A stretch of 64,000 nt of DNA from Candidatus Zhuqueibacterota bacterium (lineage in GTDB: Bacteria > Zhuqueibacterota > Zhuqueibacteria > Residuimicrobiales > Oceaniaggregativiventaceae), in the NCBI GenBank assembly GCA_014728085.1, contig WJMF01000154.1, forward strand, positions 18,462 to 82,461, written 5' to 3'. Both the position numbers and the translations under genes were made by a program. Under the pieces are notes generated by a model that saw only the letters and a program-made list of their open reading frames with translations, had not been told where the DNA came from and searched no databases. Shown in pieces: positions 8,404 to 18,579 of this stretch; positions within the stretch are counted from its first letter, which is position 1, and each line of letters opens with the position of its first letter.

Positions 8404-10191
8404 ATGGATTTTGACAAAAGAACCATTATCGCTTTTCTTCTGATCGGTTTGGTACTCATTTTTGTACAAACCCCTTTGTATAAAAAAATATTTCTTCCAG
8501 AGGCTTATAAACAGGAAATAGCGCAAAAACGCGCTCTTGAAACGGCACAGACAAACCCGGATAGTATAACGGTTCCCCCGATAAAGACCGCCCCGGAAAA
8601 AAATCCTGATATAAGCGCTTCCGATGCACAAAGCGATCCGCTACAGTCGACACAGCGTAATGTGATCCCGATGGAAACACCTTCCCTGGTCCCGGACGAA
8701 TTGCCTGAAAAAACGATTCGGGTCGAAAGCGAGCATTACAGTGCGGTTTTTAGCAGCCAGGGTGCTTCCTTAATTGAATGGGTTCTAAAGGATTATGATG
8801 GTCCAAACAACCAACCCTTACAAATGCTGCCGGATGATGCTTACGGAACCCTTGGTATCAGTTTTGTGAACCCATCCGGAGATACCATCCAGACGCGAAA
8901 CTGGAGTTTTACTCCTGACCGCCAATCGGATATTGTTCTATCCGGAAACGAGGAAAAGCGATTGCTCTTCCGTACCACCCTCGATGGCAATCAGGTCATT
9001 GAAAAGGAATTTATTTTTAAAAATCAGTATTATGCTTTTGATATGAATGTGACCTTAAAAAATATGGGAGATATGATTGCCGACAAATCTTATTTTATAA
9101 ATGCTCCCGCCGGATTACTTCCCACCGAAAAACGTATCGAAGATGATATGTATTATGCCAAAGCCGTCGTCTCCGCAGGAGAAGATGTGGAAAAGGGCTA
9201 TAAACCCAATGGTGAATGGCACACCGAAAAAGGAACGATCAACTGGATTGCAGCGCGCACAAAATATTTTATGCTCGCCATTATTCCCAGAGAAAAACGC
9301 GGAAGCGGTGCCAATGTCTACGGAGAAAAAATACCCATTACTGAAAACCGGGAAGAATGGAAAAAATTTAATATTCAGCTGGTTATGCCCTATCTCAACA
9401 ATCGCCTGGAACAACAGCAATTCACCGTATATTTCGGACCTCTGGATGTAGATGTTCTGAAAGCCTATCAGGTCAATCTGGAAAAGGCGATGGATTTCGG
9501 AGCCAAAATTCTACAGCCCTTTAGTTATGCCATTCTCTGGACCTTCAAGTTTATTCATAATTTTATTCCAAACTATGGTATTGTAATTATTATTTTTTCT
9601 TTTTTGATCAAGATTCTGGTTTATCCCTTGACGCATAAAAGCTATGTTTCCATGAAAAAAATGCAATCGCTATCTCCCAAACTCAACGAATTGCGCGAAA
9701 AATATGGCAAAGATCCTCAGCGGATGAACAAAGAAACGATGAAATTATATAAAGAACAGGGTGTAAACCCGCTCGGTGGTTGTTTGCCGATGCTGTTACA
9801 AATGCCCCTGTTATGGGGATTGTTTATTGTTTTTCGTTCCACCATCGAACTTCGCGGAGAGGGATTTTTACTCTGGATTAACGATTTGTCTGCGCCGGAT
9901 ACGATTGCCACATTGCCGTTCAGTATTCCGTTGTATGGGGATATGGTTAATATTCTTCCCCTGATAATGGGGGCAACCATGCTTTTGCAACAAAAAATGA
10001 CCACCACTGACCCCAAACAAAAAGCGATGGTTTATCTCATGCCGATTTTTCTCACTCTTCTCTTTAACCGTTTTCCGTCGGGATTGAATCTGTACTACGC
10101 TCTATTCAATATTCTGTCGATTCTGCAACAAAAGTATTTAATTAAAGATCCTGGCGAAGAAAAGAAAGAGGTGAAGAAAAAGCGATTATAG
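8404..10191 (+). CDS. yidC: Membrane protein insertase YidC
   Basis: YidC inserts and folds inner-membrane proteins. The 595-residue length and architecture are those of diderm YidC: an N-terminal membrane segment (IIAFLLIGLVLIFV), a large periplasmic beta domain (about residues 60-350), then five C-terminal membrane segments beginning with ILWTFKFIHNFIPNYGIVII. The segment FSFLIKILVYPLTHKSYVSM has Lys where E. coli has the conserved groove Arg, a known variant. QGVNPLGGCLPMLLQMPLLWGL is the conserved cytoplasmic-loop/membrane motif. The C-terminus is basic (KKEVKKKRL). A hairpin terminator follows. Confidence 0.97.
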   Translation: MDFDKRTIIAFLLIGLVLIFVQTPLYKKIFLPEAYKQEIAQKRALETAQTNPDSITVPPIKTAPEKNPDISASDAQSDPLQSTQRNVIPMETPSLVPDELPEKTIRVESEHYSAVFSSQGASLIEWVLKDYDGPNNQPLQMLPDDAYGTLGISFVNPSGDTIQTRNWSFTPDRQSDIVLSGNEEKRLLFRTTLDGNQVIEKEFIFKNQYYAFDMNVTLKNMGDMIADKSYFINAPAGLLPTEKRIEDDMYYAKAVVSAGEDVEKGYKPNGEWHTEKGTINWIAARTKYFMLAIIPREKRGSGANVYGEKIPITENREEWKKFNIQLVMPYLNNRLEQQQFTVYFGPLDVDVLKAYQVNLEKAMDFGAKILQPFSYAILWTFKFIHNFIPNYGIVIIIFSFLIKILVYPLTHKSYVSMKKMQSLSPKLNELREKYGKDPQRMNKETMKLYKEQGVNPLGGCLPMLLQMPLLWGLFIVFRSTIELRGEGFLLWINDLSAPDTIATLPFSIPLYGDMVNILPLIMGATMLLQQKMTTTDPKQKAMVYLMPIFLTLLFNRFPSGLNLYYALFNILSILQQKYLIKDPGEEKKEVKKKRL

Positions 10192-10204
10192 CTCGACTGA
10201 ATAT

Positions 10205-10238
10205 ACGCCCGGCTTTAGCAGCAGGGCGTTTCTTTTTT
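10205..10238 (+). terminator. Rho-independent terminator after yidC
   Basis: ACGCCC at 10205-10210 pairs with GGGCGT at 10224-10229 around a 13-base loop, and is followed directly by TTTCTTTTTT. It would end the rpmH-yidC transcript just before mnmE. Confidence 0.75.
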
Positions 10239-10249
10239 ATGGATATACT

Positions 10250-11629
10250 ATGTCGTTCGATCATAACATTGTTGCCATTGCCACTCCGCCCGGACGTGGT
10301 GCAATTGGAATTGTCAGAATTAGTGGCAACAACTCTTATTTGCTGGCTGAAAGACTGGTCGGGCAAAAGGAAAAGTGGCGACAAAGCGACACTCGATCAC
10401 TACAGCTCTTTTCAGTCATTGATGCCGACGGGAAACCGGTCGACGATGTTTTAATGGTAAAATTTAAATCACCGCATTCCTTTAGCGGAGAAGATATTGT
10501 TGAAATCCACTGTCATGGCAGTTTTTATATTCTTCATAAAATAGTAGACCTTTTACTCGACCACGGGGCGCGGCTGGCCGAACCGGGGGAGTTTACAAAA
10601 CGCGCTTTTTTAAACGGCAAAATCGATCTGGTGCAGGCAGAATCGCTCGATGATCTTATTGCTTCCAAATCACAGTCCGCTGCACAACTTTCGCTGGAAA
10701 ACCTGCATGGACATTTATCCGAAAAGCTGTTGCAGATACGAACCTATTTAAAGGAACAATGTGCGCTGCTCGAGCTTGAGCTGGACTTTGCTGAAGAAGA
10801 TGTAGAGTTTGTTTCCCGCAATGAATTTATTCACAAAACTACTAATATATTAGTAGATATACGGGATTTGCTCTCTTCTTTTCAAATGGGCCGCATTTTA
10901 CAGGAGGGTGTTTATGCCGCCCTTATCGGCCGACCCAATGTTGGAAAATCCAGTTTACTAAATTGTCTGTTAAAAGCCGACCGCGCCATCGTAGCGGAAG
11001 AGCCCGGCACCACGCGTGATACCTTGCAGGAACAAATTGACATCCGCGGCATTTTATTTAATTTAATCGATACCGCCGGCTTGCGGCCGACGCATTCTCA
11101 AATTGAAGCGCTCGGTATTTCCAGAACCCAAAAGGCCATCGACCGATCCGATATTTTGATCTTTATTTTTGATGCCCATGAAACATTACAGCCTGAGGAC
11201 AAGAGGCTTTTACAGGAATCCGGATCCTGGCCGGTTCCAAGGATATTTGTCCTAAACAAGAAGGATCTGCAGCAGAACATCGAATCAGATGAATTAAAAA
11301 CGTTTTCACCGAATGCCATGGTCTCCCTTTCCGCCAAAAACGGAAAAGGAATCGAGAAACTTGAAGAGATTCTTTATCAGCTTATTTACCAAAAACATTC
11401 GGCGGCAGGACAGACTTTTTTCATCACTCGAAAGCGTCATCAACAGGAATTGCTGCAAGCGCAGAAAGAACTGGAAAATGCTCTGGCTTCCTTGAAGCAG
11501 AATTTTTCTTCAGAATTTGTTGCCGCCGATCTGTATCGCGCTCTGGATCATATCGGTTCGATAACCGGACATGTCGCGCGCGAAGAGATTTTGAATGATA
11601 TTTTTACATCTTTTTGTATTGGCAAGTAA
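10250..11629 (+). CDS. mnmE: tRNA modification GTPase MnmE
   Basis: MnmE, with MnmG, installs the carboxymethylaminomethyl group on U34 of certain tRNAs. The 459 residues show the N-terminal formyl-THF-binding fold (IATPPGRGAIGIVRISG), the helical domain, and an inserted G domain with GRPNVGKSSLLN (about 226-237), the DTAGLR switch and NKKD. The C-terminal CIGK has the family's essential Cys. It lies directly upstream of its partner mnmG with no intergenic base. No jag/khpB gene is present between yidC and mnmE. Confidence 0.97.
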   Translation: MSFDHNIVAIATPPGRGAIGIVRISGNNSYLLAERLVGQKEKWRQSDTRSLQLFSVIDADGKPVDDVLMVKFKSPHSFSGEDIVEIHCHGSFYILHKIVDLLLDHGARLAEPGEFTKRAFLNGKIDLVQAESLDDLIASKSQSAAQLSLENLHGHLSEKLLQIRTYLKEQCALLELELDFAEEDVEFVSRNEFIHKTTNILVDIRDLLSSFQMGRILQEGVYAALIGRPNVGKSSLLNCLLKADRAIVAEEPGTTRDTLQEQIDIRGILFNLIDTAGLRPTHSQIEALGISRTQKAIDRSDILIFIFDAHETLQPEDKRLLQESGSWPVPRIFVLNKKDLQQNIESDELKTFSPNAMVSLSAKNGKGIEKLEEILYQLIYQKHSAAGQTFFITRKRHQQELLQAQKELENALASLKQNFSSEFVAADLYRALDHIGSITGHVAREEILNDIFTSFCIGK

Positions 11630-13549
11630 ATGGTTTCACGTGAAACAAAACAACATTTTTCCGCAATTGGATCAGAGGATTATCGCTTTGATGTCATTGT
11701 TATCGGAGGCGGACATGCCGGTTGTGAAGCCGCTCTGGTAGCAGCGCGCATGAAAGCCCGAACCCTGCTTTTGAGCATGAATCTTTTTTCCATCGCCCAG
11801 ATGTCCTGTAATCCGGCCATCGGCGGGCTGGCCAAAGGACACCTGGTCAAGGAAATTGATGCCCTGGGAGGTCAGATGGGCGAGGTGGCGGATGACAGCG
11901 GTATTCAGTTTCGCATGTTAAACACCTCCAAAGGCCCCTCTGTATGGTCTCCGCGTTCTCAGAATGATCGAATTGATTATTCTATACGCATGAAGGAGAT
12001 TCTGGAAAATCAGGATCACCTCAGCTTGCGCCAATGTCAGGCTGTCGATCTGATTATTGAAAAGGGAATAATTAAAGGCGTTGTAACGGATATCGGTACG
12101 GCGATTTCCGCTAAAGCGGTTATCCTCGCCAGCGGAACATTCTTAAATGGAACGCTCTTTGTCGGATTAACATCCTTATCCGGTGGACGCGCCGGTGAAC
12201 CTGCGTCTCACGGCCTTTCCGAATGCCTGAAAAAAGCCGGCTTTATCGTTGGCCGCCTGAAAACAGGAACGCCTCCACGCGTTGACGGCAAGAGTATTGA
12301 TTTTATGTCAACAAAAGTACAGTCCGGTGATCCCGACCCCGTTCCCTATTCCCATAAACATGATTCTATCGATGTTGACCAAAAACCCTGCTACCTGACA
12401 CAGACAAACAGCAAAACCCATGATATCTTGCGATCCGGCCTCGACCGGTCTCCCCTGTTTGGCGGAATGATCAAGGGCATCGGACCGCGCTACTGTCCGT
12501 CGATTGAAGATAAAATTCACCGTTTTGCCGACAAGCCAAGTCATCAAATTTTTCTCGAGCCGGAAGGACGGCAAACCCGGGAATATTACGTCAACGGATT
12601 TTCCTCCAGCCTTCCGGAAGATATACAGATCAAAGCACTGCATACCATCCCGGGCCTGGAAAAAGCGCGCATTACCAGGCTGGCATATGCTATCGAATAT
12701 GATTATTTTCCACCATCACAATTAAAAGCCACCCTGGAAACCAAGCCGGTTGCGCATCTCTATTTTGCCGGACAAATCAACGGCACGTCCGGATATGAAG
12801 AAGCTGCGGCTCAGGGATTAATGGCCGGGATCAATGCCGTTCTGAAACTTCGGTCCCAGCCACCGTTTGTTCTCGATCGTTCTGAAGCCTATATTGGGAT
12901 ACTGATCGATGATTTGGTCACCAAAGAATTAACCGAACCCTATCGCATGTTCACTTCGCTTGCAGAACACCGCCTGTTATTGCGACAGGACAATGCCGAT
13001 TTGCGCCTTTTCAAATACGGACACGCTTATAGGTTGATCGGGGATCAGCATTATCGCGATCTACGGGAACGCCAGAAAAGCATCAAAGAAATGACCGACT
13101 GGTTGAAAGGATATAGAATCCGTCCGAATGATATTAATTCAATTTTGCAACAGCGGCAAACAACGCCTATATCGGAAGCGGAAACGGTTATCACCCTTTT
13201 ACGTCGTCCCCAGGTAAAGCTAATTGACTTTGAAAGTGTAATCGACCATCCGCTTTTCAACAGCTCTTGCCGTTTTTGGCAAAAGGTTCGAGAGCAAATT
13301 GAAATCGAAATCAAATATGAAGGCTTTTTGCATCGCCAGCGACGACAAATAGAGAAAATGAAGGAGATGGAAAACCTTACCATTCCGCCTCGATTTGATT
13401 ATAAAAGTATACACTCGCTATCCACAGAAGGAAAAGAAAAGCTGATCAGAATACAGCCTCGAACCCTGGGGCAGGCATCGCGGATTTTAGGTGTGTCACA
13501 ATCTGATTTGATGTTGGTAATGATGCATATTCAACAGAAACCAAAATAA
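11630..13549 (+). CDS. mnmG: tRNA uridine 5-carboxymethylaminomethyl modification enzyme MnmG (GidA)
   Basis: MnmG is the FAD- and NADH-dependent partner of MnmE. The 639 residues are a normal length. The dinucleotide-binding motif [20 protein letters not shown] begins about residue 24, followed by [22 protein letters not shown] and, later, [21 protein letters not shown]. The N-terminus is about 15 residues longer than usual; its first codons (MVSRETKQ) are formed by a parS site. No clear ribosome-binding site is seen, and the ATG abuts the mnmE stop, which suggests coupled translation. Confidence 0.97.
   Translation: MVSRETKQHFSAIGSEDYRFDVIVIGGGHAGCEAALVAARMKARTLLLSMNLFSIAQMSCNPAIGGLAKGHLVKEIDALGGQMGEVADDSGIQFRMLNTSKGPSVWSPRSQNDRIDYSIRMKEILENQDHLSLRQCQAVDLIIEKGIIKGVVTDIGTAISAKAVILASGTFLNGTLFVGLTSLSGGRAGEPASHGLSECLKKAGFIVGRLKTGTPPRVDGKSIDFMSTKVQSGDPDPVPYSHKHDSIDVDQKPCYLTQTNSKTHDILRSGLDRSPLFGGMIKGIGPRYCPSIEDKIHRFADKPSHQIFLEPEGRQTREYYVNGFSSSLPEDIQIKALHTIPGLEKARITRLAYAIEYDYFPPSQLKATLETKPVAHLYFAGQINGTSGYEEAAAQGLMAGINAVLKLRSQPPFVLDRSEAYIGILIDDLVTKELTEPYRMFTSLAEHRLLLRQDNADLRLFKYGHAYRLIGDQHYRDLRERQKSIKEMTDWLKGYRIRPNDINSILQQRQTTPISEAETVITLLRRPQVKLIDFESVIDHPLFNSSCRFWQKVREQIEIEIKYEGFLHRQRRQIEKMKEMENLTIPPRFDYKSIHSLSTEGKEKLIRIQPRTLGQASRILGVSQSDLMLVMMHIQQKPK
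11632..11647. promoter_or_regulatory. parS site 1 (ParB-binding centromere), inside mnmG
   Basis: GGTTTCACGTGAAACA matches the parS consensus TGTTTCACGTGAAACA at 15 of 16 positions and contains the full 14-base palindrome GTTTCACGTGAAAC (11633-11646). It overlaps the mnmG start codon and encodes its first residues. It lies about 4 kb from the origin, as expected for chromosomal parS. Confidence 0.9.
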
Positions 13550-13565
13550 TGTTTCACGTGAAACG
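13550..13565. promoter_or_regulatory. parS site 2, between mnmG and rsmG
   Basis: TGTTTCACGTGAAACG matches the parS consensus at 15 of 16 positions, with the same intact palindromic core. It starts one base after the mnmG stop and ends six bases before the rsmG start, taking up nearly the whole intergenic gap. It lies about 1.9 kb from site 1. Confidence 0.92.
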
Positions 13566-13571
13566 TTAAAA

Positions 13572-14222
13572 ATGTTATCGCAAAACAAATCCGATCTTGA
13601 ATTGTTTTTTCAAGAACGCTCCCTTACAACCGTACAGCAGGGTCAATTTACCCGATATGTCGAATTGATTGAACGGTGGCAGGGTAAAGTTCATTTGGTT
13701 TCTAAAGCAGATATTTATCGATTGGTTTCAAAACATATTCGGGAGTCTCTGTGGTTTGCCGACCGCGATTTGATTTCACAACAGGAGCACGTATTGGATT
13801 TGGGCTCTGGAGCCGGGTTTCCGGGAATACCGATTAAAATTCTGTATCCCGAAATCCATATAACCCTGGTGGAATCAAAAAGAAGAAAGGCCCTTTTTCT
13901 GCAACAGGTGTGTGCGGACTTGAATATCCGCAAAGCAGACATTTTTACACAACGGATGGAAACACTCTCTTTGTCTGATCTCGCTTCGCCGGTGGATGTT
14001 GTGGTGGCCCGGGCCGTGGCAGGACTGGAGATATTATGGTCCTGGAGTGTTCCTGTTCTGGCCGGCAAGGGACGCCTGATGACGATTAAAGGAAAAGAGT
14101 TTACAGAACAGGTTGACGAGCTGCAGCGTTTATTTCCCCATACGCGTTACCACTCCATTCCCCTAAGGGATGAAGAAAAATATTTAATTGTGGTGCAATC
14201 CCGGGCCGTTGAATCATTATGA
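13572..14222 (+). CDS. rsmG: 16S rRNA (guanine-N7)-methyltransferase RsmG (GidB)
   Basis: RsmG methylates the N7 of a conserved guanine in the 530 loop of 16S rRNA using S-adenosylmethionine. The 216-residue product has N-terminal helices with YVELIERWQGKVHLVS and the AdoMet motif VLDLGSGAGFPGIPIKILYP followed by ITLVESKRRKALFL. VVVARAVAGLEIL matches the conserved ARA segment. In many genomes parA-parB follow this gene; here murQ does. Confidence 0.96.
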   Translation: MLSQNKSDLELFFQERSLTTVQQGQFTRYVELIERWQGKVHLVSKADIYRLVSKHIRESLWFADRDLISQQEHVLDLGSGAGFPGIPIKILYPEIHITLVESKRRKALFLQQVCADLNIRKADIFTQRMETLSLSDLASPVDVVVARAVAGLEILWSWSVPVLAGKGRLMTIKGKEFTEQVDELQRLFPHTRYHSIPLRDEEKYLIVVQSRAVESL

Positions 14223-14234
14223 GGAGGAAAAATC

Positions 14235-15146
14235 TTGTCGAAAACAATATTTGACGAAATAAAAAATTTGGTAACGGAAAAACAGAATGAAGCGACAATG
14301 GATATCGATAAAAAATCGGTTAGAAAAATTCTGGAAATGATCAATGATCAGGATAAAAATGTCCCTTTGGCAGTGGAAAAAGAAATCCCCTATATCGAAA
14401 AAGCGGTTCATGTCGTGGTGCATTCTTTTAAAAATAACGGACGTTTTTTTTATGTCGGTGCCGGGACCAGCGGCAGATTGGGGGTATTGGATGCTTCCGA
14501 ATGCCCCCCCACTTTTGGCGTCTCCCCGGAGTTGGTTCAGGGAATTATTGCCGGTGGCAACAAAGCACTGATTCGGGCTCAGGAGGGCGCAGAGGATCTC
14601 CCCGAAAAAGGCGCAGAGGATTTGCTTGAGAGGGGATTTACAAAAAACGATGTTCTCTGCGGTATTGCCGCCAGTCGCAGAACGCCCTATGTTATCGGCG
14701 CGATAGACCAGGCCCGCAAGCTCGGTGCGAAAACCCTTTATGTGACGTGTACACCGAGAAGCGAAATGAATATTAACGTCGATGTTGCTATTTGTCCGGT
14801 GGTCGGCCCTGAAGTGATTATGGGATCGACACGGCTTAAAGCCGGGACAGCAACAAAGCTCGTATTAAATATGATTACCACAACCAGCATGATCCGGCTC
14901 GGAAAGGTATATGGTAATATGATGGTCGATTTGCTAATGACCTCAAAAAAACTTCAGGAACGGTCGAAACGAATCGTAATGATGGTTAGCGGTCTGAGCT
15001 ATGATGAGGCAACGGACTATCTTGAAAAAGCCGGCGGTCATGTAAAAACCGCACTGGTTATGATTTTGGCTCAGGTGGATGAAAAATGCGCAAAAAAACG
15101 ATTAAAGAACGCTGACGGGTTTATCTATAAAGCGATAAAGGACTAG
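14235..15146 (+). CDS. murQ: N-acetylmuramic acid 6-phosphate etherase
   Basis: MurQ cleaves the lactyl ether of MurNAc-6-phosphate, a step of peptidoglycan recycling in the cytoplasm. The 303 residues contain the SIS-domain motif FFYVGAGTSGRLGVLDASECPPTF (Ser/Glu catalytic region) and GSTRLKAGTATKLVLNMITT, both typical of MurQ. The TTG start at 14235 is supported by GAGGAGG at 14221-14227. No murein-recycling kinase or transporter is adjacent. Confidence 0.94.
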   Translation: MSKTIFDEIKNLVTEKQNEATMDIDKKSVRKILEMINDQDKNVPLAVEKEIPYIEKAVHVVVHSFKNNGRFFYVGAGTSGRLGVLDASECPPTFGVSPELVQGIIAGGNKALIRAQEGAEDLPEKGAEDLLERGFTKNDVLCGIAASRRTPYVIGAIDQARKLGAKTLYVTCTPRSEMNINVDVAICPVVGPEVIMGSTRLKAGTATKLVLNMITTTSMIRLGKVYGNMMVDLLMTSKKLQERSKRIVMMVSGLSYDEATDYLEKAGGHVKTALVMILAQVDEKCAKKRLKNADGFIYKAIKD

Positions 15147-15154
15147 ATCTTTTT

Positions 15155-18100
15155 ATGAATGCGCTCTCATTATTAGATATTATTAAACAACGCTTTCAAA
15201 AAAACGCCTCCTATCGTACCCTTTTGCATCAAATTGTATCCGGGCAACAAGTCAGCATTACCGGGGCTGTGGGATCTGCTCCGGCTTTTTTGATTTCATT
15301 GTTCTCTGAACAGGTTCACTCCCCGCTGGTCTGTATTCAGCAAGAAGACGATGCGGCAAGATCCCTTGCGGAGGAACTCAAATCAATAACAAGGGCTCCG
15401 GTGCTTTTTTTTCCCGCTCTTTCAAAACACAGGTGGAATGAAATAGGTCCGCCGGCTTCAGTCATCGGTCGCCGGTTGTCGACCATGAAAGCAATAAAAG
15501 CCGGCAATCATCCGCTTGTCATTACCAGCGCTGAGGCATGTCTGGAAAAAATTGCTTCTGCTGCTCAAATTCAGGAACACACGCTGACGCTGGCCACGGA
15601 CGAAGAATTTTATTTTGATCTGCTGGTAGAGTATTTGGTCGATGCCGGATATAGCCGGGAAGAACGCGTGGACCAGCCCGGAGATATGAGCGTCCGCGGT
15701 GGAATCATCGATATCTATATGTATGATGCTTTATATCCGGTTCGAATTGAATTTTTTGGCGATGTTGTCGACTCGATACGGCAATTCAACGTGGAGACAC
15801 AACAATCCATAAAGACCTTGCAACAGATTTCATTTATCCCCTTGAGCGCTTCCGGACGTCCCGGACCGATGGACGAAGAAAGAATCAATGAACTCGACCT
15901 GCACAGCAGTATTCTGGATTTTTTTTCACCGCCTGCCAACGTTTTTGCTTTTGATTATCAACTTTTAAAGTCAACGCTGCAGGCCTATCAAAAATCCACG
16001 TTCCAACAAATCGATAAATACCAGTTTGAAAAAAAGCACGCGATAGACTTTCACGCCTATTTCCTGGAGGCCTCACAGGTGCTTGACAAACTGGAAAAAT
16101 CAATGGTGGTTGAATTTAGTACGGTTCTGCCACATTTCGAACAAACCTACCATCTCTCTATGCAAGTTTCAGAACATTATTCTGCAAATTTGAATCAATT
16201 TAAAAAAGATATCAAAACGAAATCTCAACCCAAAGCACTGATCGCCATTGTTTGTGACTCTGAATCCCAAACAAAACGGATGCAAGCCATTGCCGCGGAT
16301 GAGAACTTTTCATCACATGTACGGATAGACACCATCGATCTGGTTGAAGGATTTCTATGGCCCGAAGAACATCTCTATATCTATACCAATCAGGAAATTT
16401 TTGACCGAAAGCGCCTTTCAAAACTCGATTCTCTTGAAACGCGTTCGGTTTCTTTTCGTGAGCTTTTGGAATATAAACCCGGCGATTTTGTCGTCCATAC
16501 CGATTATGGTATTGGCATTTATCGTGGCCTGAAACATATAAACGCCTATAACCGCGAAAGAGAATGTTTAATTATCGAATATAAAGATAATGATGTTTTG
16601 TACGTTCCCCTCGAAAAAATGGATTGCGTGCAGAAATATTCTTCCCGGGATAGTACCCTCCCGAGTCTGAGTAAGCTCGGCGGCAATGCCTGGCAACGCC
16701 TCAAAACTCGGGCAAAGAAAAATGTAAAGGAAATCGCCGAACAACTTGTAAAATTATATGCCATTCGGCGAGTGGAAAGCGGATATGCCTTTGCCGGGGA
16801 TACGGTTTGGCAAAGTGAACTGGAAGCCTCATTCCAATACGATGAAACGCCGGATCAGCTTGAAGCGGTTCATGCGATTAAAAAAGATATGGAGAATCAG
16901 AAGAGCATGGACCGGTTAATCTGCGGCGATGTCGGATTCGGTAAAACAGAGGTGGCAATCCGGGCCGCGTTTAAAGCGATCAATAACGACAAACAGGTCG
17001 CTATCCTGGTGCCAACCACGGTTCTGGCACAGCAACATTTTATTACATTTGCAAACCGGTTAAAATCTTTTCCGGTACGCGTTGAAATGCTCTCACGTTT
17101 CCGCTCTGCACAACAACAAAAGAAAATCATTGAAGATTTGAGAACAGGAAAAATCGATTTAATTATCGGTACACATCGATTGTTGTCCAAAGAGATTAAT
17201 TTTACAGATCTCGGATTGTTGATTATAGACGAAGAACAGAAATTCGGAGTGCTGCATAAAGAAAAATTAAAAATGCTTAGGAAAAACGTGGATACCCTTA
17301 CGCTTACCGCCACCCCCATACCCAGAACCCTGCAAATGGCCCTGGTGGGAGCACGGGATATGTCCGTGATCAATACCCCTCCGAGCAACAGAATCCCCAT
17401 TAAAACGCAGGTGTCCCGTGTTGATAAAGAATTAATCCGTGAAGCCATTTTACATGAAATCAACCGTAATGGTCAGGTCTTTTTTGTTCATAATCGCGTT
17501 CAGAGCATCTATGCAATAGCCAATATGTTAAGGGATCTATTGCCACAGGTATCATTCGCCATTGCGCACGGACAGATGAAAGCCGAAGAGCTGGAACGGG
17601 TAATGATCAAGTTTACCAAAGGCGAAATTCAATGTCTTATCACTACAATGATTATTGAATCCGGAATTGATATGCCGAATGCAAACACTATGATTATCAA
17701 TCGTGCTGACCGGTTCGGCCTTGCCCAGCTTTATCAACTGCGCGGACGCGTTGGGCGATCGAATCAGCAGGCGTTTGTATATCTCTTAATTCCGCCTCTC
17801 AAGCGCCTGACTCGGACGGCGATTAAACGGTTGCAAAGCATTCAGGAATATTCACACCTTGGGTCGGGTTATAAAATTGCCATGCGAGACCTGGAGATCC
17901 GGGGTGCAGGCAATATTTTTGGGGCCAAACAAAGCGGTTTTGTCGATGCGCTGGGTTATGAATTATATAGTAAGATTATTGAAGAAGCGATTCATGAAAT
18001 CAAGAGAGAGCATAATATCCCAACCACAACCAAAGAGGGTCGCGAAGACCAAACAGATTCAAAAGTACTGATAAACACCAACGCCTATTTACCGGAAGAC

Positions 18101-18502
18101 TATGTGAGATCATCAGCAGAAAGAGTCGATCTCTATAAACGGCTTGCAGCAGCCAGGTCCCTAGATGAAATCACTAACCTGCAAAAAGAGGTGGTTGACC
18201 GCTTTGGCTCTTTGCCAAAAGTCGCTCAAAGTTTATTTGATTATATAAGTATAAAATTGCTGAGCAAAGTGAATTCAATTGCTGAACTCTCTCTGCAAAA
18301 TCATCTAATTAAAGGCAAATTTAATAATAATACCATTCCCGCCGGAGATCATTTTAAAGAATGGATCGCCCGGTTGGTAAAAGCCGGTGGCAGTAAGTTG
18401 GAGCTCGAGCAAACAGAAAACCAGCTTTCTTTTTCTGTGCCTCTAAGCGAAAAGGAAAATGAGCTTGAGACGACGAAAAATTTCTTGCAAAGAATGACAT
18501 GA
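15155..18502 (+). CDS. mfd: Transcription-repair coupling factor Mfd
   Basis: Mfd removes stalled RNA polymerase from DNA lesions and recruits the nucleotide-excision repair machinery. The 1115 residues contain the UvrB-like N-terminal modules, the RNA-polymerase-interacting domain (FVVHTDYGIGIYRGLKHI, about residue 445) and a RecG-like motor. The motor has Walker A GDVGFGKTEVAIRAAF (about 590), DEEQKFGVLHKEKLK, TATPIPRTLQMAL and GRVGRSNQQAFVYLL. A C-terminal TRCF domain follows (LPEDYVRSSAERVDLYKRLA). It starts eight bases after murQ. Confidence 0.97.
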   Translation: MNALSLLDIIKQRFQKNASYRTLLHQIVSGQQVSITGAVGSAPAFLISLFSEQVHSPLVCIQQEDDAARSLAEELKSITRAPVLFFPALSKHRWNEIGPPASVIGRRLSTMKAIKAGNHPLVITSAEACLEKIASAAQIQEHTLTLATDEEFYFDLLVEYLVDAGYSREERVDQPGDMSVRGGIIDIYMYDALYPVRIEFFGDVVDSIRQFNVETQQSIKTLQQISFIPLSASGRPGPMDEERINELDLHSSILDFFSPPANVFAFDYQLLKSTLQAYQKSTFQQIDKYQFEKKHAIDFHAYFLEASQVLDKLEKSMVVEFSTVLPHFEQTYHLSMQVSEHYSANLNQFKKDIKTKSQPKALIAIVCDSESQTKRMQAIAADENFSSHVRIDTIDLVEGFLWPEEHLYIYTNQEIFDRKRLSKLDSLETRSVSFRELLEYKPGDFVVHTDYGIGIYRGLKHINAYNRERECLIIEYKDNDVLYVPLEKMDCVQKYSSRDSTLPSLSKLGGNAWQRLKTRAKKNVKEIAEQLVKLYAIRRVESGYAFAGDTVWQSELEASFQYDETPDQLEAVHAIKKDMENQKSMDRLICGDVGFGKTEVAIRAAFKAINNDKQVAILVPTTVLAQQHFITFANRLKSFPVRVEMLSRFRSAQQQKKIIEDLRTGKIDLIIGTHRLLSKEINFTDLGLLIIDEEQKFGVLHKEKLKMLRKNVDTLTLTATPIPRTLQMALVGARDMSVINTPPSNRIPIKTQVSRVDKELIREAILHEINRNGQVFFVHNRVQSIYAIANMLRDLLPQVSFAIAHGQMKAEELERVMIKFTKGEIQCLITTMIIESGIDMPNANTMIINRADRFGLAQLYQLRGRVGRSNQQAFVYLLIPPLKRLTRTAIKRLQSIQEYSHLGSGYKIAMRDLEIRGAGNIFGAKQSGFVDALGYELYSKIIEEAIHEIKREHNIPTTTKEGREDQTDSKVLINTNAYLPEDYVRSSAERVDLYKRLAAARSLDEITNLQKEVVDRFGSLPKVAQSLFDYISIKLLSKVNSIAELSLQNHLIKGKFNNNTIPAGDHFKEWIARLVKAGGSKLELEQTENQLSFSVPLSEKENELETTKNFLQRMT

Positions 18503-18579
18503 TTCAATAAATTAAAATCTATAATGATTTAAAAACGTCACAAATAATTGTTTTTTATAAACTTACAAAAGAGGGTTAA

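Noticed and set aside
14223..15154. Expected parA-parB location after rsmG
   Set aside because: The gene there is murQ (SIS-domain etherase), with no ParA Walker or ParB motif.
16897..17463. A 188-codon minus-strand frame
   Set aside because: It lies wholly within the mfd motor domain, whose motifs are on the plus strand.
18503..18579. TATAAT-like sequence upstream of the first PpiC gene as a promoter
   Set aside because: No -35 element occurs at acceptable spacing in the AT-rich gap, so I do not call it.
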